Source: Panagrolaimus kolymaensis
Lineage: Eukaryota; Nematoda; Chromadorea; Rhabditida; Panagrolaimidae
Length of the DNA stretch: 64,000 nt
Assembly: GCA_028622995.1 (NCBI GenBank)
Contig: JAJQJQ010000051.1
Location: forward strand, 310,001-374,000
Direction of reading: 5' to 3'
The translations under genes and the position numbers were made by a program. This document shows positions 1-13,112 of the stretch, piece by piece (positions within the stretch are counted from its first letter, which is position 1; the number at the start of each line of letters is the position of its first letter). The notes below the pieces were generated by a model. That model was not told where the DNA came from, made no database searches, and saw nothing but the letters and a program-made list of their open reading frames with translations.

Positions 1-123
1 ATTAATCATTCAATCTGTCACTCTGTGAAAAAGCTTAGAATTTTTTTTTTTGATAAGAATAACATAAACACATTTTTATTTAGTTCCTGAATCATTTACC
101 ACTTTTAAATTTTTAAAAATAAG

Positions 124-2801
124 ATGCTTTATTTTTTTATTTTTGCTTTTATTTTTGTACAAAGCTTTGGCATAGATGACGGCGACAACTGCAACTCCAT
201 TTCTTGCCCGGAGGGTAGCAAATGCTGTTATGACGTTTGTTGCCCTCAATTTAGTACTTGCTGTCGTGGAAATTGCTACATTTTTAACATCACAAAAGCG
301 ATATGGGGTGATAGTGAAATTATGTGCAACCAATTTAAAAACGATGATGGGTATTTGTCTTCAATTGCTAATAGTGTTATAAACGACGAACTTACAAGTA
401 AAGTTTATTACATTTTTATTTTTTAATCGATAAAATGTTTTTGTATTTTATTAGATCATGCAATATTCGCTTTTTAACTTTTGCAAAATTTCGGATTTAC
501 ATGGAGTCAAAAACGTTAGCTAAAAAATGTGTTCGGAATAAATTTTAATGAAACAAAATAAGAACTTTAATCAATAAATGACGAATAAATTTAAACTATG
601 CTTTTTAAAAAATTATTTCCACAAAATTTCTCGACAATAAATACGCTCCATGAAACAGAGTAAAAGTTGCTGAAAACAATTTTAAAAAAATGCTTCTGCG
701 ATTATGGTTTTGTTACGCAACAATAAATTTTTAAAGATTAAAGTTTTTAGTATCTTTTTTCCAAGTAAAAATTTGATGACTTAAAATTTTTGTGAAACAA
801 AATTCAATTGTAATTTATTTTAAAATTTTAGAATGTGCTTATAACTTTTCAAATCAAAACGATATATGGTGGATCGGTTATTATCAAAATGCAGAAAAAG
901 ATTGGATATCCATCGACGGAACCGAATCTAATTTTTCTAATTGGTTTGACCAGGGAAGGATTTTATATGATTTGAAAATCGTATTGTCAAATAATAATTT
1001 AAGAAAATATATAATTAATATGCAAACAACAGCTTTTCACTCTTTTACTTTATCCTTTTTTTGAATTTGGATTTTTTATTAGATAAGCAAGTTCCAAAAA
1101 AATGGAATGAAAAAGCTTTTAAAAAAAGTAAAAAAAAGCGATGGTTGGGTTTAAAAAATAAACAACATTTCAAAGCTTCAAAGTTTTAAAATCGACTGAT
1201 CAAGCAAAAAATGCTAGTATCCTATGTCTTATATTCTTTACATCAGTTATCTTTTGATAATAAGATTTTGAAAAAAACTCAAAAAATATGTAAAAACTTC
1301 CGCTATTTTAGAATCAACCAAATAAATATATAAATGGTAGGGCAGCCATTTCTGTTCAAAATGATGGTTTCTGGTATTCAAAAAACAATGATGATCTTGA
1401 AAATCTTTTTCCTTTCATTTGTAAGCTCAAACACAAAACAAGTAAGTGAAAAAACAAATAAAACATTACTAAAAAATTAATTGTCGAATAATAAGTTAAA
1501 AATTTGATTTTTAAAATTTTGAAGAAACAAGCTCGAGGGCGGAAATTTTTTTTGAAAATAAAAATAACTTTGATTTTTTAGTAATTACAACGCAGCCTTC
1601 ATCTTCAACATCAATTACAACACCAAATAGTCGAGTGTCTTCGTCAACGGAGAACAGAGGCAAATCATCTTCGAAATGGTGGTTGTGGTTGATTGTTGGA
1701 GGAATATTACTTTTTATTATTGGAATTTTAATTATCATATATTTTTTAAGAAAACGCTTTCAACAAAAAAAATTAAATAATTTTCTGCAATCGGTGCAAA
1801 CTGAAATGTTATCCGTTAATACGCAATTGTCTCATGACCAAAGAAAAAAGTATCAATTAAACCCCAAAAATATGACGATTTATTTTAATGATATCCTCGG
1901 AAAGGGCACCAGTGCAACAGTCTATAAAGGTTTGTTCGATTTTATTCTATAAACTTTTCTTCATTTGAATGATTCAGTTTATATAAAATCCAATTCCAAT
2001 GACGATGTAAAAAATGAATGTGATGGTGAAACCTGCTATGCCGCTATAAAAATTTGTAACAGCTTTAATAAAGAAAAAAATGAAGAATTTAATCGTGAAC
2101 TCGATACTTTAATTAGAGTGGGTGGTCATGAAAACGTAATAAATTTTGTTGGATGGACTCTTTACCACAAAATGCCTTCCTTGATTACCGAACTTGCGAG
2201 TGGCGGAAATTTGCTTCAATATGTTACATCTTTTCGAAATGAAGTCATTCCCATAAATACAGGGATTTCAATTTTATGGCAAATTTCTCAAGCTCTCGAA
2301 TATGTGGCTTCCTTGAAACTCGTACACCGCGATGTCGCGTGTCGAAATATTCTTTTGACAGAAAAAAATGTTGCAAAACTTTCTGATTTTGGTTTGTGTT
2401 GTCACTGCGATGACGAAACTCTAATCTATCAAGGTTCACTTCACAAACGAATGCCAATCAAATGGCTTTCAATTGAAGCTTTGGTGGATCGAAAATTTTC
2501 TGAAAAATCAGATGTTTGGGCTTTTGGAATTTTATGCTATGAAATATTTTCCTACGGCGCCGTGCCATATCCCGCGATGACTAACATGGAAATGTTGGAG
2601 TTTCTTCAAGCGGGAAACCGTCTCCAAAAACCCCCCATCGCTCCTGAAGAAATTTATGCAATGATGCTGGATTGTTGGAAAGAAGCAGTCGAAGATCGTC
2701 CAACTTTTAGCCAAATTACAAATTATTTAAGAAGAATACTTGAAAAAAATACTGAAAATTATGGGTACCTATCTTTTTTACCAGAGGAACCGAAAGAATA
2801 A
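124..2801 (+). CDS. Receptor tyrosine kinase with C-type lectin ectodomain
   Basis: Five exons (124-397, 832-953, 1312-1441, 1582-1929, 1978-2801) give 565 aa in one frame. Residues 1-16 look like a signal peptide. A short Cys-rich segment (about 22-50) precedes a C-type lectin-like domain (about 50-172: WWIGYY, NWFDQ/NQPN, FICK). A Ser/Thr-rich stalk and a transmembrane helix (about 209-235) lead to a tyrosine kinase domain. Seen in the kinase: glycine loop GKGTSATVY (281-289), AAIK Lys316, HRDVACRN Asp410, DFG Asp428, and the tyrosine-kinase P+1 loop PIKWLSIEAL, so it should be catalytically active. All phases agree, but the exon 2 donor must be read as CAG|GGAAGG, not GT. The ATG at 124 is chosen because it starts the signal peptide. 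It converges on the IRS gene. The ligand is unknown; a carbohydrate or pathogen surface is only a guess from the lectin fold. Confidence 0.85.
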
Positions 2802-3470
2802 AGTGAAATCATACAATCCAACTTTGATTAAATTTAAAAGTTTTTTATTATTCTTTATTTTTCATCAAAAAATTAAATTTAACAAGCAACAAAAATATTA
2901 TAAAAAAATTGAGATCGAATAAAGCATTTTACTTTTTTTTATGGTTTTCGGCTGCTTTAATTTTTTTAAACGATAAAAAAATAAATCCCACAAGATTTTT
3001 AAAAATAATGGAAGACATAATAATAATAAATGAAAAATAAAATAAAAATTATGATATGCTTTTTTTTTTAATTTTAAAAACATCTAAAGAAAAACAAGGA
3101 TAAACAAAATATAAAATTTTTATAAAAAAAAAAAAGACCTTTGATAACAACAAAAAATTCAAGAAAGCCAATGATAATGAAAAGTTTATAAATTTATAAA
3201 AATCTTTAAAATAATAATTATTTTTATTTTGAGGCGGTTACAATTATTTATTTATTTTAGGAAAATATAAAATATTTAAAATAAAAATATTAATTTTTAA
3301 TTTTTGAGCAAAAGTTTAAAAAGAAAATAGTTAGAAAGAAAAAGTTTTGTGACACGAAAGAAAAAAAAATTATATCCAGATAAAAAGAGCGGATCAAAAG
3401 TTTAAAAAAAAATAAAAGTTATATGTATGATTTTTTGGTTCTGCAGCAGTTGTTGTGTTGTGGTTATAGT
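2802..3470. other. A/T-rich spacer between convergent genes
   Basis: This stretch lies between the stop of the kinase gene and the stop of the IRS gene. It is low-complexity A/T with no ORF that looks coding and must hold the 3' UTRs of both genes. AATAAA-like hexamers occur on both strands (for example near 2918), but no single poly(A) signal can be chosen. Confidence 0.6.
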
Positions 3471-6400
3471 TTATGAAGATGGATTTGGATTTTTTAAATT
3501 GTCTGATTTACTTTGCGACAATGATTTTCTTGTTGTAATATGTTGAGGTTGGTCCTTTCGAATTCTTGGTGATGGAACACTTGCTTTGCGTTCAGAAAAT
3601 TTATCGGGCTGATTCTGAAATAAAAAAGAAGATTAAAAAATTGCAAACATGTTTTTTTAGGAAGTAAAAGATTTTGTGTTTTTAAAAAATATGAAACACA
3701 TCAGATTTTGAACCATCTTTGAAATCTCTAAGCCTTTGTATTTTTTTTACTTTTACAAAATATGCTTTCCTGTTGTATTATAAAAATTAAGCTTATTTTT
3801 TTGTTAAGAAAATTAAATTTAAAAAGCTTATAGTATGACTCAAAAATAATAATATGTTTTTCTTATTTTTACAAAAATCCTAAATGACATTGATGGAGGT
3901 GGTGAGATGGGGTGCCAGCCATTCTAGTGACGTTAAAAAAAGACATCCAATAAACTTTCAAAACGAACGAAAAAAATTTCTCAATACAAAAATTATATTT
4001 AAAAATTTTCTAATTAGGGAAATAAATTTTAGAGAGTATTTTACTTTAGAAAAAAACTTACTCCAATTAGAACATAAGTAACTTGATCAGCTGGATTTAA
4101 AGTTGGAGGTTGTAATCTTGCACTTCCACCTGATTCCTTCCTTTTTCCTTTCAATGTTCCAATCTCTGGGGGCGATTTGAGTTCCAATGATTTTCTTGAT
4201 AATTGAGAATTGGATCTTGGACTTGGTGGAGAACTAACATGCTCTTCAATGGTTTCAAAATATGGCATAGATGATTCAGTTTTAGTTGAAATTAAAGAAG
4301 TGGTATCTCTTTCTTTTAATAAACCATAAATAAAATCATCATCATTTTTAATAAAGCATTTAACTTCATGCATTTGAACTTCTTGAGGCATTTGAGCTGC
4401 TTCTTCATCAACTTCAGAAGCACAACTATCAGTAGCTTTATGGGAAATAAATGATGGAGCTCGAGATCGTTGAGAATTGCTATCCACGCTATTACTTGAA
4501 CCTCCTGCTGCGCCCTTTATCGATCCTCCTCCAAAAGAATTATAATGATTGGTAATAGAAGAATTATTATTATTTGGTGGAGAAAAATTAACTTCCATTA
4601 AATCATTGGGCTTTTTGCTGATATTTGCATTTTTTACAAATCTTGGAGTTATTACTTTTCCACCTCCACTTGGTTGTGAAGCAGCCGAATCTATGCTATC
4701 TGATCGAATATGAGCCATAGATGGTTGTCGGGAGGATGACGATTCAGGGTGAGATCGATGAGAAGCCACCGATTCATTGCATTCATTTTCTGATTCATCT
4801 GCAATTGAAGAAGCTTTGGAACTGTTTGCTCGAGCTGCTTGAGTATTAGATAATTTTCGAAGGGGCTTCCTAAAACCAATATTTTTTTTATTATTTTGGC
4901 TTCCACCAAGGAAATTAAAAAATAAAAACTTACAATATCCATGATTTACTTCCCAAACTAAAAGCTCGCTTTCGTAAATCTTCTTTGGGTTGTAAAAGCA
5001 TATTTGCAGGAATAATTCCACCCCCTTGAATTCTTACAATTGATTTAGGCATGGTTGCACTTGTTGCTGCTTCTTCACCAAGTTGTAATCCTTCATTGCT
5101 AAGTGGCAAAGATTCTTCCATGTTTGATATGATTTTATGTTCATTAATTCTTGATGATGTATTATTATTATATTTCATTGGATGCATCATTTCATATACT
5201 CCACCACCTCCGCCTCCAGAAGCAGCTCCTGAACTAGATCCTGTTCTAGCAGTTGTTGATGGGACATCGTTAATATTAGTTTGAAGTAAATTATTTGAAA
5301 ATGAAAAAGCTCTTGGTGGATTTTGAGGATATACATTTGCATTGAGTGAAGAATAACATGAATCACTTGAATCCGATATATAACTTTGAATATCTTCTAA
5401 ATGTTGTTGTTCCGTAGTTGATGGAACTAATAAATGGCTAACACTTCCAGATGAATTTGATTCCTTTTCATGATGGCCACTTGTATGCGAAGAAGCACTT
5501 AGGCTACTTGTTGAACAACCTTCACAATTTTCATGTTTACAATGTCTTTCACTGCTTAAATCGTCGCTGTATGCATCATCCGCCGTAAAAGATGAGGAAT
5601 CTTCTTGTTCCTCGGGAGTTAAACGAGGATAATCTTCGCCGCCGCTAGTTTTTGTAACAGCTTCCACTTCTTTTGGCAGCTTTTTTCGATCTGCTTCAAC
5701 CAATGTGCTACGTTTCCGTCGACCATCTTCAAATTCATCATCATATGAACTTGTAGATCCTCGAGATCCAAGTTCGCCATAATTTAATCTTCCTTGAAGG
5801 GCAAGTTCAATCAATTTTTCATGCGGCAATGAACCATTCATTAAAACATTAGGTTTTTCCAAAATTTGATCTTCATAATCTGTGACTTTTAAAGTTCCTC
5901 CACTATCTTCTGTTTCATCATCCGGTTGACTATTTCCACTTACTAGCGAAGCCCTTTGCTTTGCCCATTCCACAACTGGATAAAATGATGTGGGTTTAGC
6001 TATTCTTCGTTGATGTTGTTGAGATGAAGCGAGAGTTGAAGTAATAGTAGGAGAAAATTTATTATATGTTGATGAAGTTGAAGTTGCTTGATTATCTCCT
6101 CTATTATTACTTCTTCTCAACATATTTAACCATGTACTCGATGAAGGAGATTGACTTCCAACAGTTAACGATCGAAGAGGTTGGTCTTCAGCGCTTTGAG
6201 TTTCATGCCTTGTTATATCTCTTAAAATTGCTTGATCAATACTTTTCGCTCCAAGTGGTCGATAACATCCCGCACCGGATGGAGCAGGCAAAGTATTACT
6301 ACTATCCTCTTTAAAATATGTTCCTTCATGAATTCTTGGCCTTTGTGAAGAACTTTTAAGTGGAATAGTTGGTGGAGGAACTTGATGATGATAATGTGTG

Positions 6401-8237
6401 GCTGATTCGGGTGTTGTTGTTGTTAAATAATGATCAACTTTGGGACTATGACTTGGTTCCGAAATAGAACTGGATGGAATATCTTTTGATGATGATGATG
6501 CTGAAGAAGCACCTGTTACGGGTGTTATTGAAGGTGTATGGTGATGATGATGATGAATAGTTGATGAAGAAGATTGACTAAAAAATATATATTAATTTTA
6601 TTCTTTCCTTATTTTTTGTTTGTTTGATTTTAAAGCAAAACACCTGGTATTATTATTATTATTTATGGCGGTGGTGTTTTTTTTCTCTTCAGCTTTTACT
6701 TTTACGTCTATATGAGTCAAAATAATATATATTAAAAAATGAAGCCTTTTTAATGCTTATTTTTTTTTTGTTTTATAAATCTTTAGAATACAATTATTTT
6801 ATGAACGCATAAGGAAATGAAAATTTGTTTTTAAAAAATGCATTTTAAAGAAAAGCGGTTACGGTAGTTTTAGCCACTTACAAAAATGTTTCTGGAAGCA
6901 ATTTTAAAAAAGGCTCCAATTTGAAAGTTTGGAATAATTTTGAGTTTAATATTTGAAAAGTAAAAAACTTACGATTTTCTCTTTTTTCCTTCACGTTCAA
7001 TAATTTCATTTAATCGTGTATGAATCGAAGCTGCAACTTCATCCGATTCACATTGAGCCCAAATTTCACACATTCCTATCGGTGCAGCTCGCCCAACTCG
7101 CATAATAAAATATTTTTCTTGAAATCCAAAGCTTGCAACATATTGCCTGGGAATTTCAATAAAATGATCAATTCGAAATGGAGGTATTCCAGATTTGGGT
7201 AAACCATGAATCGCAGGTTGAATACCCATTTTACAAAGTACAATGGTATTAGCATAAAATCCAAGGCGATGGCGAGTTTTAAGTTCGGGTTTAAGTAAAC
7301 AAATATTTTCAAATTTTTCTGGATTTGGAACAGGTTTTTTTATTTTTGGTTTGGAAACTAGCGTTACATCCCAACAATATTCAAAAAATTCTGCTGGCAT
7401 TACTGGTCGACCCAAATGCAAGGCCCGAGCATTCACCAAAGCAACGATCATCGCTTCATACCATTCCATGGTAGCTCGATCATTAGCATCTCTTAATTTA
7501 TCTTCATCAGATGCACGAAAAATAAATGTATCATCTGGAGTCATAATGGATACACAAGTTTTAAGTTTAGCATCATCGTGTCTGTTAATATTGAAACAAG
7601 TGGCAAGATCAAAGATGTGTCGAGCAGATTTTTTCTTTTTATATGATTTTAAAGTATCATGAAGTTCAAAACATCGATCAGATAATATCGCGTAATAAGT
7701 TTTTTTGGAACTTTTCTAAAAAAAGATACATAGGTAAATATCCGAACCAAAATTTTAGTGTAAAAATTGTTTGGTCTCCCAATGAAACTTTTTTTATCAC
7801 TTAATTTTTTAAGATACAAAACAGTAATAAACAAAGTAATTATTTAATCGTCATCCTCCAAAAAAATATATGTTTGTTTACAATTTTTCTTTATTTTACT
7901 AACTTTTTTAAAAACAAAAATAAAATTAATTACTTACTGTGAAACCCATTAATCCAACAATTATTCCACTTTTATTATTACCAATTTCATCTTCGATTGC
8001 ACTTCGATTATTTGATAATGAATTATTTCTCATTCCAATAATTGATGATGCATTTGCAGCAGATCGAATGGAAGTTGTTGGAGATCGCCTTGATGGGGAA
8101 GTATATGATCGATTTGGATTTGAAGCTGACGAAGAAGCATACGATGATTGAGCTGTATTCGATCGGGATGTGGATGGAATTGAACCATCTTCCTTTATGG
8201 TGGAACTTTTAGAGGAAATAGATAATGATGAAGACAT
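3471..8237 (-). CDS. IRS: Insulin receptor substrate (IRS) adaptor, PH-PTB
   Basis: Five exons on the minus strand (8237-7938, 7715-6973, 6577-4934, 4869-4062, 3614-3471) join in phase to 1,212 aa. A Ser-rich N-terminus leads to a PH domain (about 90-200) and an IRS-type PTB domain (about 211-341: GLPKSGIPPFRIDHFIEIPRQ region and the RLNEIIE helix). The remainder is a long disordered tail rich in Ser, Asn and Gly with a His run. IRS proteins bind the juxtamembrane NPXY of insulin/IGF receptors through the PTB domain and recruit PI3K through phosphorylated YxxM. I see one YxxM (YEMM, residues about 809-812, bases 5185-5196), plus other tyrosines in acidic settings. Domain order and PH/PTB spacing fit the family; the closest nematode relative would be ist-1. 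The start is the first ATG of exon 1, followed by a continuous frame into the PH domain. Confidence 0.88.
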
Positions 8238-9121
8238 CTCTTCTTTGGATAAAATTCTTTTCGTGGTAAAAATTTAATTAAATAATTAATAATAAAATAA
8301 AATTAATTTGAATATTGAGCAACGAAAATCATAAAATCATAATATTTTTTCGTCCAAGAAAATAAAATAAAATATAAAAAATTGATTGAATTTTGTTTTT
8401 TTCTTTGTTTTAAAGCGTAAAAATTCTTTCTTTTTTCTTTTTTCTTTGAATGAAAAAATACACGCAGGGGCAACAACAAAAAAAATTTATTTGTGAACGG
8501 TTACTTCTTTTTTCTTTCTTAGTTAAATATTAAACAAAACAAAAAAAAACGTTTAGTTTTTTTTAGTTTTGTTTTTGAGAGGTGTGTGAATACTGCCGCT
8601 GTTGCTGCTGCTAGAGAATATGTGTGCGTTGTGTATATTGTTTTTCTGTTTGATGATGGCTTTTAAAACCGTTGACAACCGACGAGTGTTTGTTGTTGAC
8701 TACAAAGAAGAGTCAAAAAAAAATCTTCTGAAAAAAAAAGAAGAGGTGTAAAAAATAGAAATAATTTTTTTTGAACATACAGAAAATATAAAAAAACAAG
8801 CAAAGACACGTTTATGTTTTTTTTCTCGACACACTCGACTCGATTTAAAACACAAAAATAAAAAGAACAAATTATAAATATTTTTATTTAATATTGTTTT
8901 TCTTTTCTTTTTCGCAAAAAAATGAAAAATAAAGGATTAAATACACAAAAAAAAATTCGGATTTTAAGGAGTGATTTCCTTATTTTTTAAAGGAGATAAT
9001 ATAAAAAAGGGCAAAAATAATAATCATATAACAAAATAATAAATGCAAAAAATCAAAAAAATAAATGTATTTCAAAGTTAAAAATGTCTGGAGCGTGATA
9101 AAACGAAAAGAAATATTTTTT

Positions 9122-9369
9122 GAAAGTAAACATTATTTCGCGATTATTTGAAAATCTTGTTTACTATCATAAAGATGAAATAATTAAGAAAGTGGCGACA
9201 AGCAATAAAAAAATATGAAATATGAACTTAAAAGAATGATAAAAAAAACATTAAAAACAACAGAAAATGAAAAAACATTATAGTTTAAGAATCAAAGGTT
9301 CAAAAAAAATTTATATCACATGATAGTAATCAAAAATTAACAATAATTTTAAAATTTCGGTTACTCTCA
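9122..9369. repeat. Paired short inverted repeat, locus A (split)
   Basis: Two 48 bp units (9122-9169 and 9322-9369) each begin GAAAGTAA or GATAGTAA and end TTACTATC or TTACTCTC, forming imperfect 8-10 bp inverted ends. The second unit has the A/T core AACAATAATTTT shared with later loci. Here the two units are 152 bp apart, against about 3-18 bp at the other loci. Confidence 0.55.
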
Positions 9370-10391
9370 TATTTTTTTGAGAATAAAAAACCGCCAAACA
9401 AAAATCCCCAAAGGCAGATGCTACTGAAGAAAAAACAGAGCTTAAAAGGATAAATAAAAAGAAATTAAAAGGAAATAACAATTTCTTATTCGCTTAAAAA
9501 ATAAAAATCACGGATGTCAAAGAAAAAAGATTTATGAAAAAGAAATCTTTTAAGGGCAGAAAAAAAAAGATTAAAGAAGCATCAATATTTATTTTTCCTA
9601 CAATATGTCGTAATAGCACCTTTCGTTTCTTTTCATTTTTTTAATAATAATAACAAATAACACAGCACAAAAAAAATAATAGCTTCCTCCCTCTTTTTTT
9701 TTGATTATTAATGTTCGCCAGTGTTTTTTTAAAATTTATTTAATTCAAAGAAGTATAAGCTAGCTTTATGCCACCACCACGCACATGCTTAAAATTTTTT
9801 TTTTAAAAGAGTGTTATGTAAAAGTTCAGACAAGATGATTACTAAAAAAACGGATAGAAAAAAGTTTAAACTATTAAATGAGTCAAATACTTAGAAAATG
9901 GGATAAGAAAATATTAAACTTTCGCGCCAAGATATTTCCAACTAAAAAAATGGTCTCGCAACAACTTCCTTATAAAATCCTAAAATTTTTACAGAAATTC
10001 AATTTAAAATCAAAGAAATTTTTTAATTTAGCAAAAATTAATTTAACATTTGCTACAAAAAAAATAGATAAAAATTTATAAAAGAAAAAATAGAAAGATT
10101 TTTATTATATTTTTTGTTGGTAAAAACAAATTGCGTCAATGAAAAAAAAGAAAAGTGTTGTCGCGCAAAAAAAAAATTATATGAAGAAGCAAAGGAAAGA
10201 GATAGAGAAAAATAAAAAAAAGAGGGCGCGGTTTTTGACACAAAAAATAAATATAAAATGTTTTCAAATTCAAAAAACATTTAACCAAGCGCAAAGTAGT
10301 TTAAAAAAATAATACGTGCACAATAGAAAATAAAAGTTTTAAAAATATAGTTAGTTTATTTTCAGATATTTTAAGTTTATTCTGTAAAAAT

Positions 10392-10488
10392 GATAGTAAA
10401 TAAAAATGGGTAATAAGCTAAAAAAATTTGTTACTATCAACGAGAGTAATCAAAACCAAACAATATTTTTCGATTTGGTGTTACTGTA
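10392..10488. repeat. Paired short inverted repeat, locus B
   Basis: Unit 1 (10392-10438) runs GATAGTAAA to TTACTATC. Unit 2 (10442-10488) runs GAGAGTAATC to TTACTGTA and contains the core AACAATATTTTT. The two units are 3 bp apart. Confidence 0.6.
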
Positions 10489-11262
10489 TTTTTTTTTAAA
10501 CAATAAAAAAAAACAGACAGAAAAAGTTTCATATTTTTACAACAAAAATATTTGTGTTTTTTTTTCAATCCACAAAGTTTTGTGTTTATTTCAGAAACAA
10601 TGAAAAACAGAGGAAAAAATTGATGAGTTTTTCTCGCTTTTCATCGATAATGTTTTTGTTAAAAGCAAAGCAAAAAAAAAAACTAAAATAAAAATGAAAC
10701 TTTTTTTTTGAGAGGGAGAAAAAAGAGACGAAAGAAAAAATATAGTTGTTAGTTTGTGCTGATGGAAAACAAAACAAAAAAACAATAAACGAAATGTAAA
10801 TGAAAGATGGAAGAAGGGAGAAAAAAAAGTGATTGATTTCCAATGTTGTTTTTTTGTGTCTGCCTGTCTTTTTTTTTTTTTTGCTCGCTGCTCCACTGTA
10901 AAAAAAAAAACTTTTTTTTTCGTTGAAATAAGAAAAAATATAGATAGAAGAAGAAAAAAAAAATAGGCGAGACATAATTTTTGTTGTATGTACTTTTAAG
11001 TATTAAAAACTCATTTTTTTGGCGCCGACGATGCTTCAGCAAAAATAAAAAAAAAATAGAAAGGTAAATCTATAAAAATAATGGGATGAAGAAAAAATTA
11101 AAAAGCCGACGCAATTAAAGTTTTCAAAACAACAAGAAAAAAAGAAAATAATTAGCTTGAGAGATGAGATAAGTAACCATCCATTTACGTCGGATAGAAA
11201 AAATGGGGTTATCACAAAGGTTATTTTTAGAATTTTGAAACAAAAACGTAATAAGAGTAAGA

Positions 11263-11369
11263 GACAGTAATCAAAAACCGAAAAATTGTTGAAAAAAATT
11301 ATTTACTATCATAAATCGAAAGGCAGTAATCAGACTTTAAAAATTATTGTTAAATTCGCGTTACTGTCA
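11263..11369. repeat. Paired short inverted repeat, locus C
   Basis: Unit 1 (11263-11310, 48 bp) runs GACAGTAATC to TTACTATC. Unit 2 (11322-11369, 48 bp) runs GGCAGTAATC to TTACTGTC. The core of unit 2 reads in the opposite direction (AAATTATTGTTAA) compared with locus B. Confidence 0.65.
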
Positions 11370-13004
11370 GAGTTCAGAGTTGGGTCTAATAACGAGAAAC
11401 TTTATTAATATATTTTTTATATGTTACAAAATGCTTACAACAACCGTAGAAACTTTTTTTTAAATTTAATTTTCTTTTATATTATTATTTTTTTTCTAAA
11501 GCTTAATTTAATTTACCGCCACCCCTTTGAAAATTAATTATCACACACACGTCACAAACATATTTTTTTTTCTATTAGCTTTATATTAGAGTTAATAACT
11601 TTAACCTTTAGCTCAAAATCTTTCTTTATTATTTTCTCTAACCAACTAACACGTGTTCTTACTTATAGCCGCCAATAAAAATAATTTTCACGTGGACTTT
11701 TTTTTTTAATGTGAGAAAATAGAGTCTTGTTAAAATAAAATAAAATAATAAAAAAAATTAAGAAAAAGAATAATAACATTTTTCTTTCTTTTTTTTTGTT
11801 GAAACACACTCAAAAAAAAAGAAGATAAATACATTCAATAAACTTCCCACAAAAAAAAGAAAAAGAAAGAATAATTTTATTTTTTTGTCCGGGTTCCATT
11901 CTAAAAAGTGGGGTGATAACATAAATAAAAAAAAATTAAGGACAAACAAGGAAAAAAAGAAGGAAAATAATACACGTGCTCATGTTTAAAAAAAATTAAG
12001 ATTCCCCTCTCTCTAATAATTTTATTTTTTTGGTTGTTGGAGTTATTATGATAATTATCATAAAAAGGAAAAAAGAAAAAAAAGTCATTAAAATCAAGGA
12101 AGAACAAGCAGCCAGCATTTTTTTTTTAGAGGAAACAAGACAGGGTTCAATTAGAACGTCTATTAATTTATTTTTTTGCATTTCTTGGTGGAAGTCTGAG
12201 GACATGATTTTTTTATTGGGGAAAATATACCATGAAATTAATTATTTAAGAAATTTTTGTTAAAAGTAGAAAATGCCTGTAAGTTTTTTTAAATAAAGAA
12301 AAAGAAGAAATTATGGACACTAGAATCATGTTTCTCTTCAAGATTCAGAGATCTCTGGAAGAAAAAAAAAGAAAGAAAAAAGCTGCCAAATAACGGCAAC
12401 AACAACAGCATACGACGTGTCAACGCATCGTCTGTCGTCAAACAAACCACGTGCTTTTTTTTTGCTTTTTTTGTTGCTTGTTTGGTTTACACGTACACCA
12501 TTAAACTCTAGAACTCACTTCACTTCATCTTTTTTTCCTTCCTTCCATCCATCCATAATTTTTTATTATTTTTCATTTCATGAAAGCAACAAAAAAATTA
12601 AAAATGAAATGGAATTACAATTCAAATTAATAAACACACACACAACACTCTCAAAAGCCAAACCCCATAAAATTATAATAAAAATATTTATTCAAAAAAG
12701 AGAAAGAGGAAAGTTTTATAAAAAATAACGTAAAAATATTTAAAAAAAAGAAAGATAGTAGCAGCATCAATGAAAAATAACAAAACAACAAAACACACAC
12801 TTTTTTTTTTATTTAAAAAAGAGAAAAAGAAAACTTTGAATAATTTGACGGCAAAAAAAAAATGCCGGCACGTCATTTTTTAGGCGCTTGTTTTTTCAAA
12901 CAAATAAAAAACATGACTACAAATTTTTTTTTTAACAAAAAAGAAAGAAAGTTTCAATGTCAAAGAACAACACTAATGTTTTTTAGGTGAAAGTTCAAAA
13001 AAAT

Positions 13005-13112
13005 GACAGTAACTATTTTTGAGCACTAAAATGCAAAAATTGATTACTATCTTTCATGTGTTATTAGAGTAAAGAAAATAAGGCGTTTTTTTTCCAAAAA
13101 GTATTTACTATC
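13005..13112. repeat. Paired short inverted repeat, locus D
   Basis: Unit 1 (13005-13051) runs GACAGTAAC to TTACTATC. Unit 2 (about 13065-13112) runs TAGAGTAAAG to TTACTATC. The termini match the other loci; the cores are diverged. Confidence 0.55.

Noticed and set aside
10586..11042. Overlapping minus-strand ORFs of 97-129 codons
   Set aside because: They are Phe/Ser/Lys-rich readings of A/T homopolymers in several frames at once, without domains or splice context.
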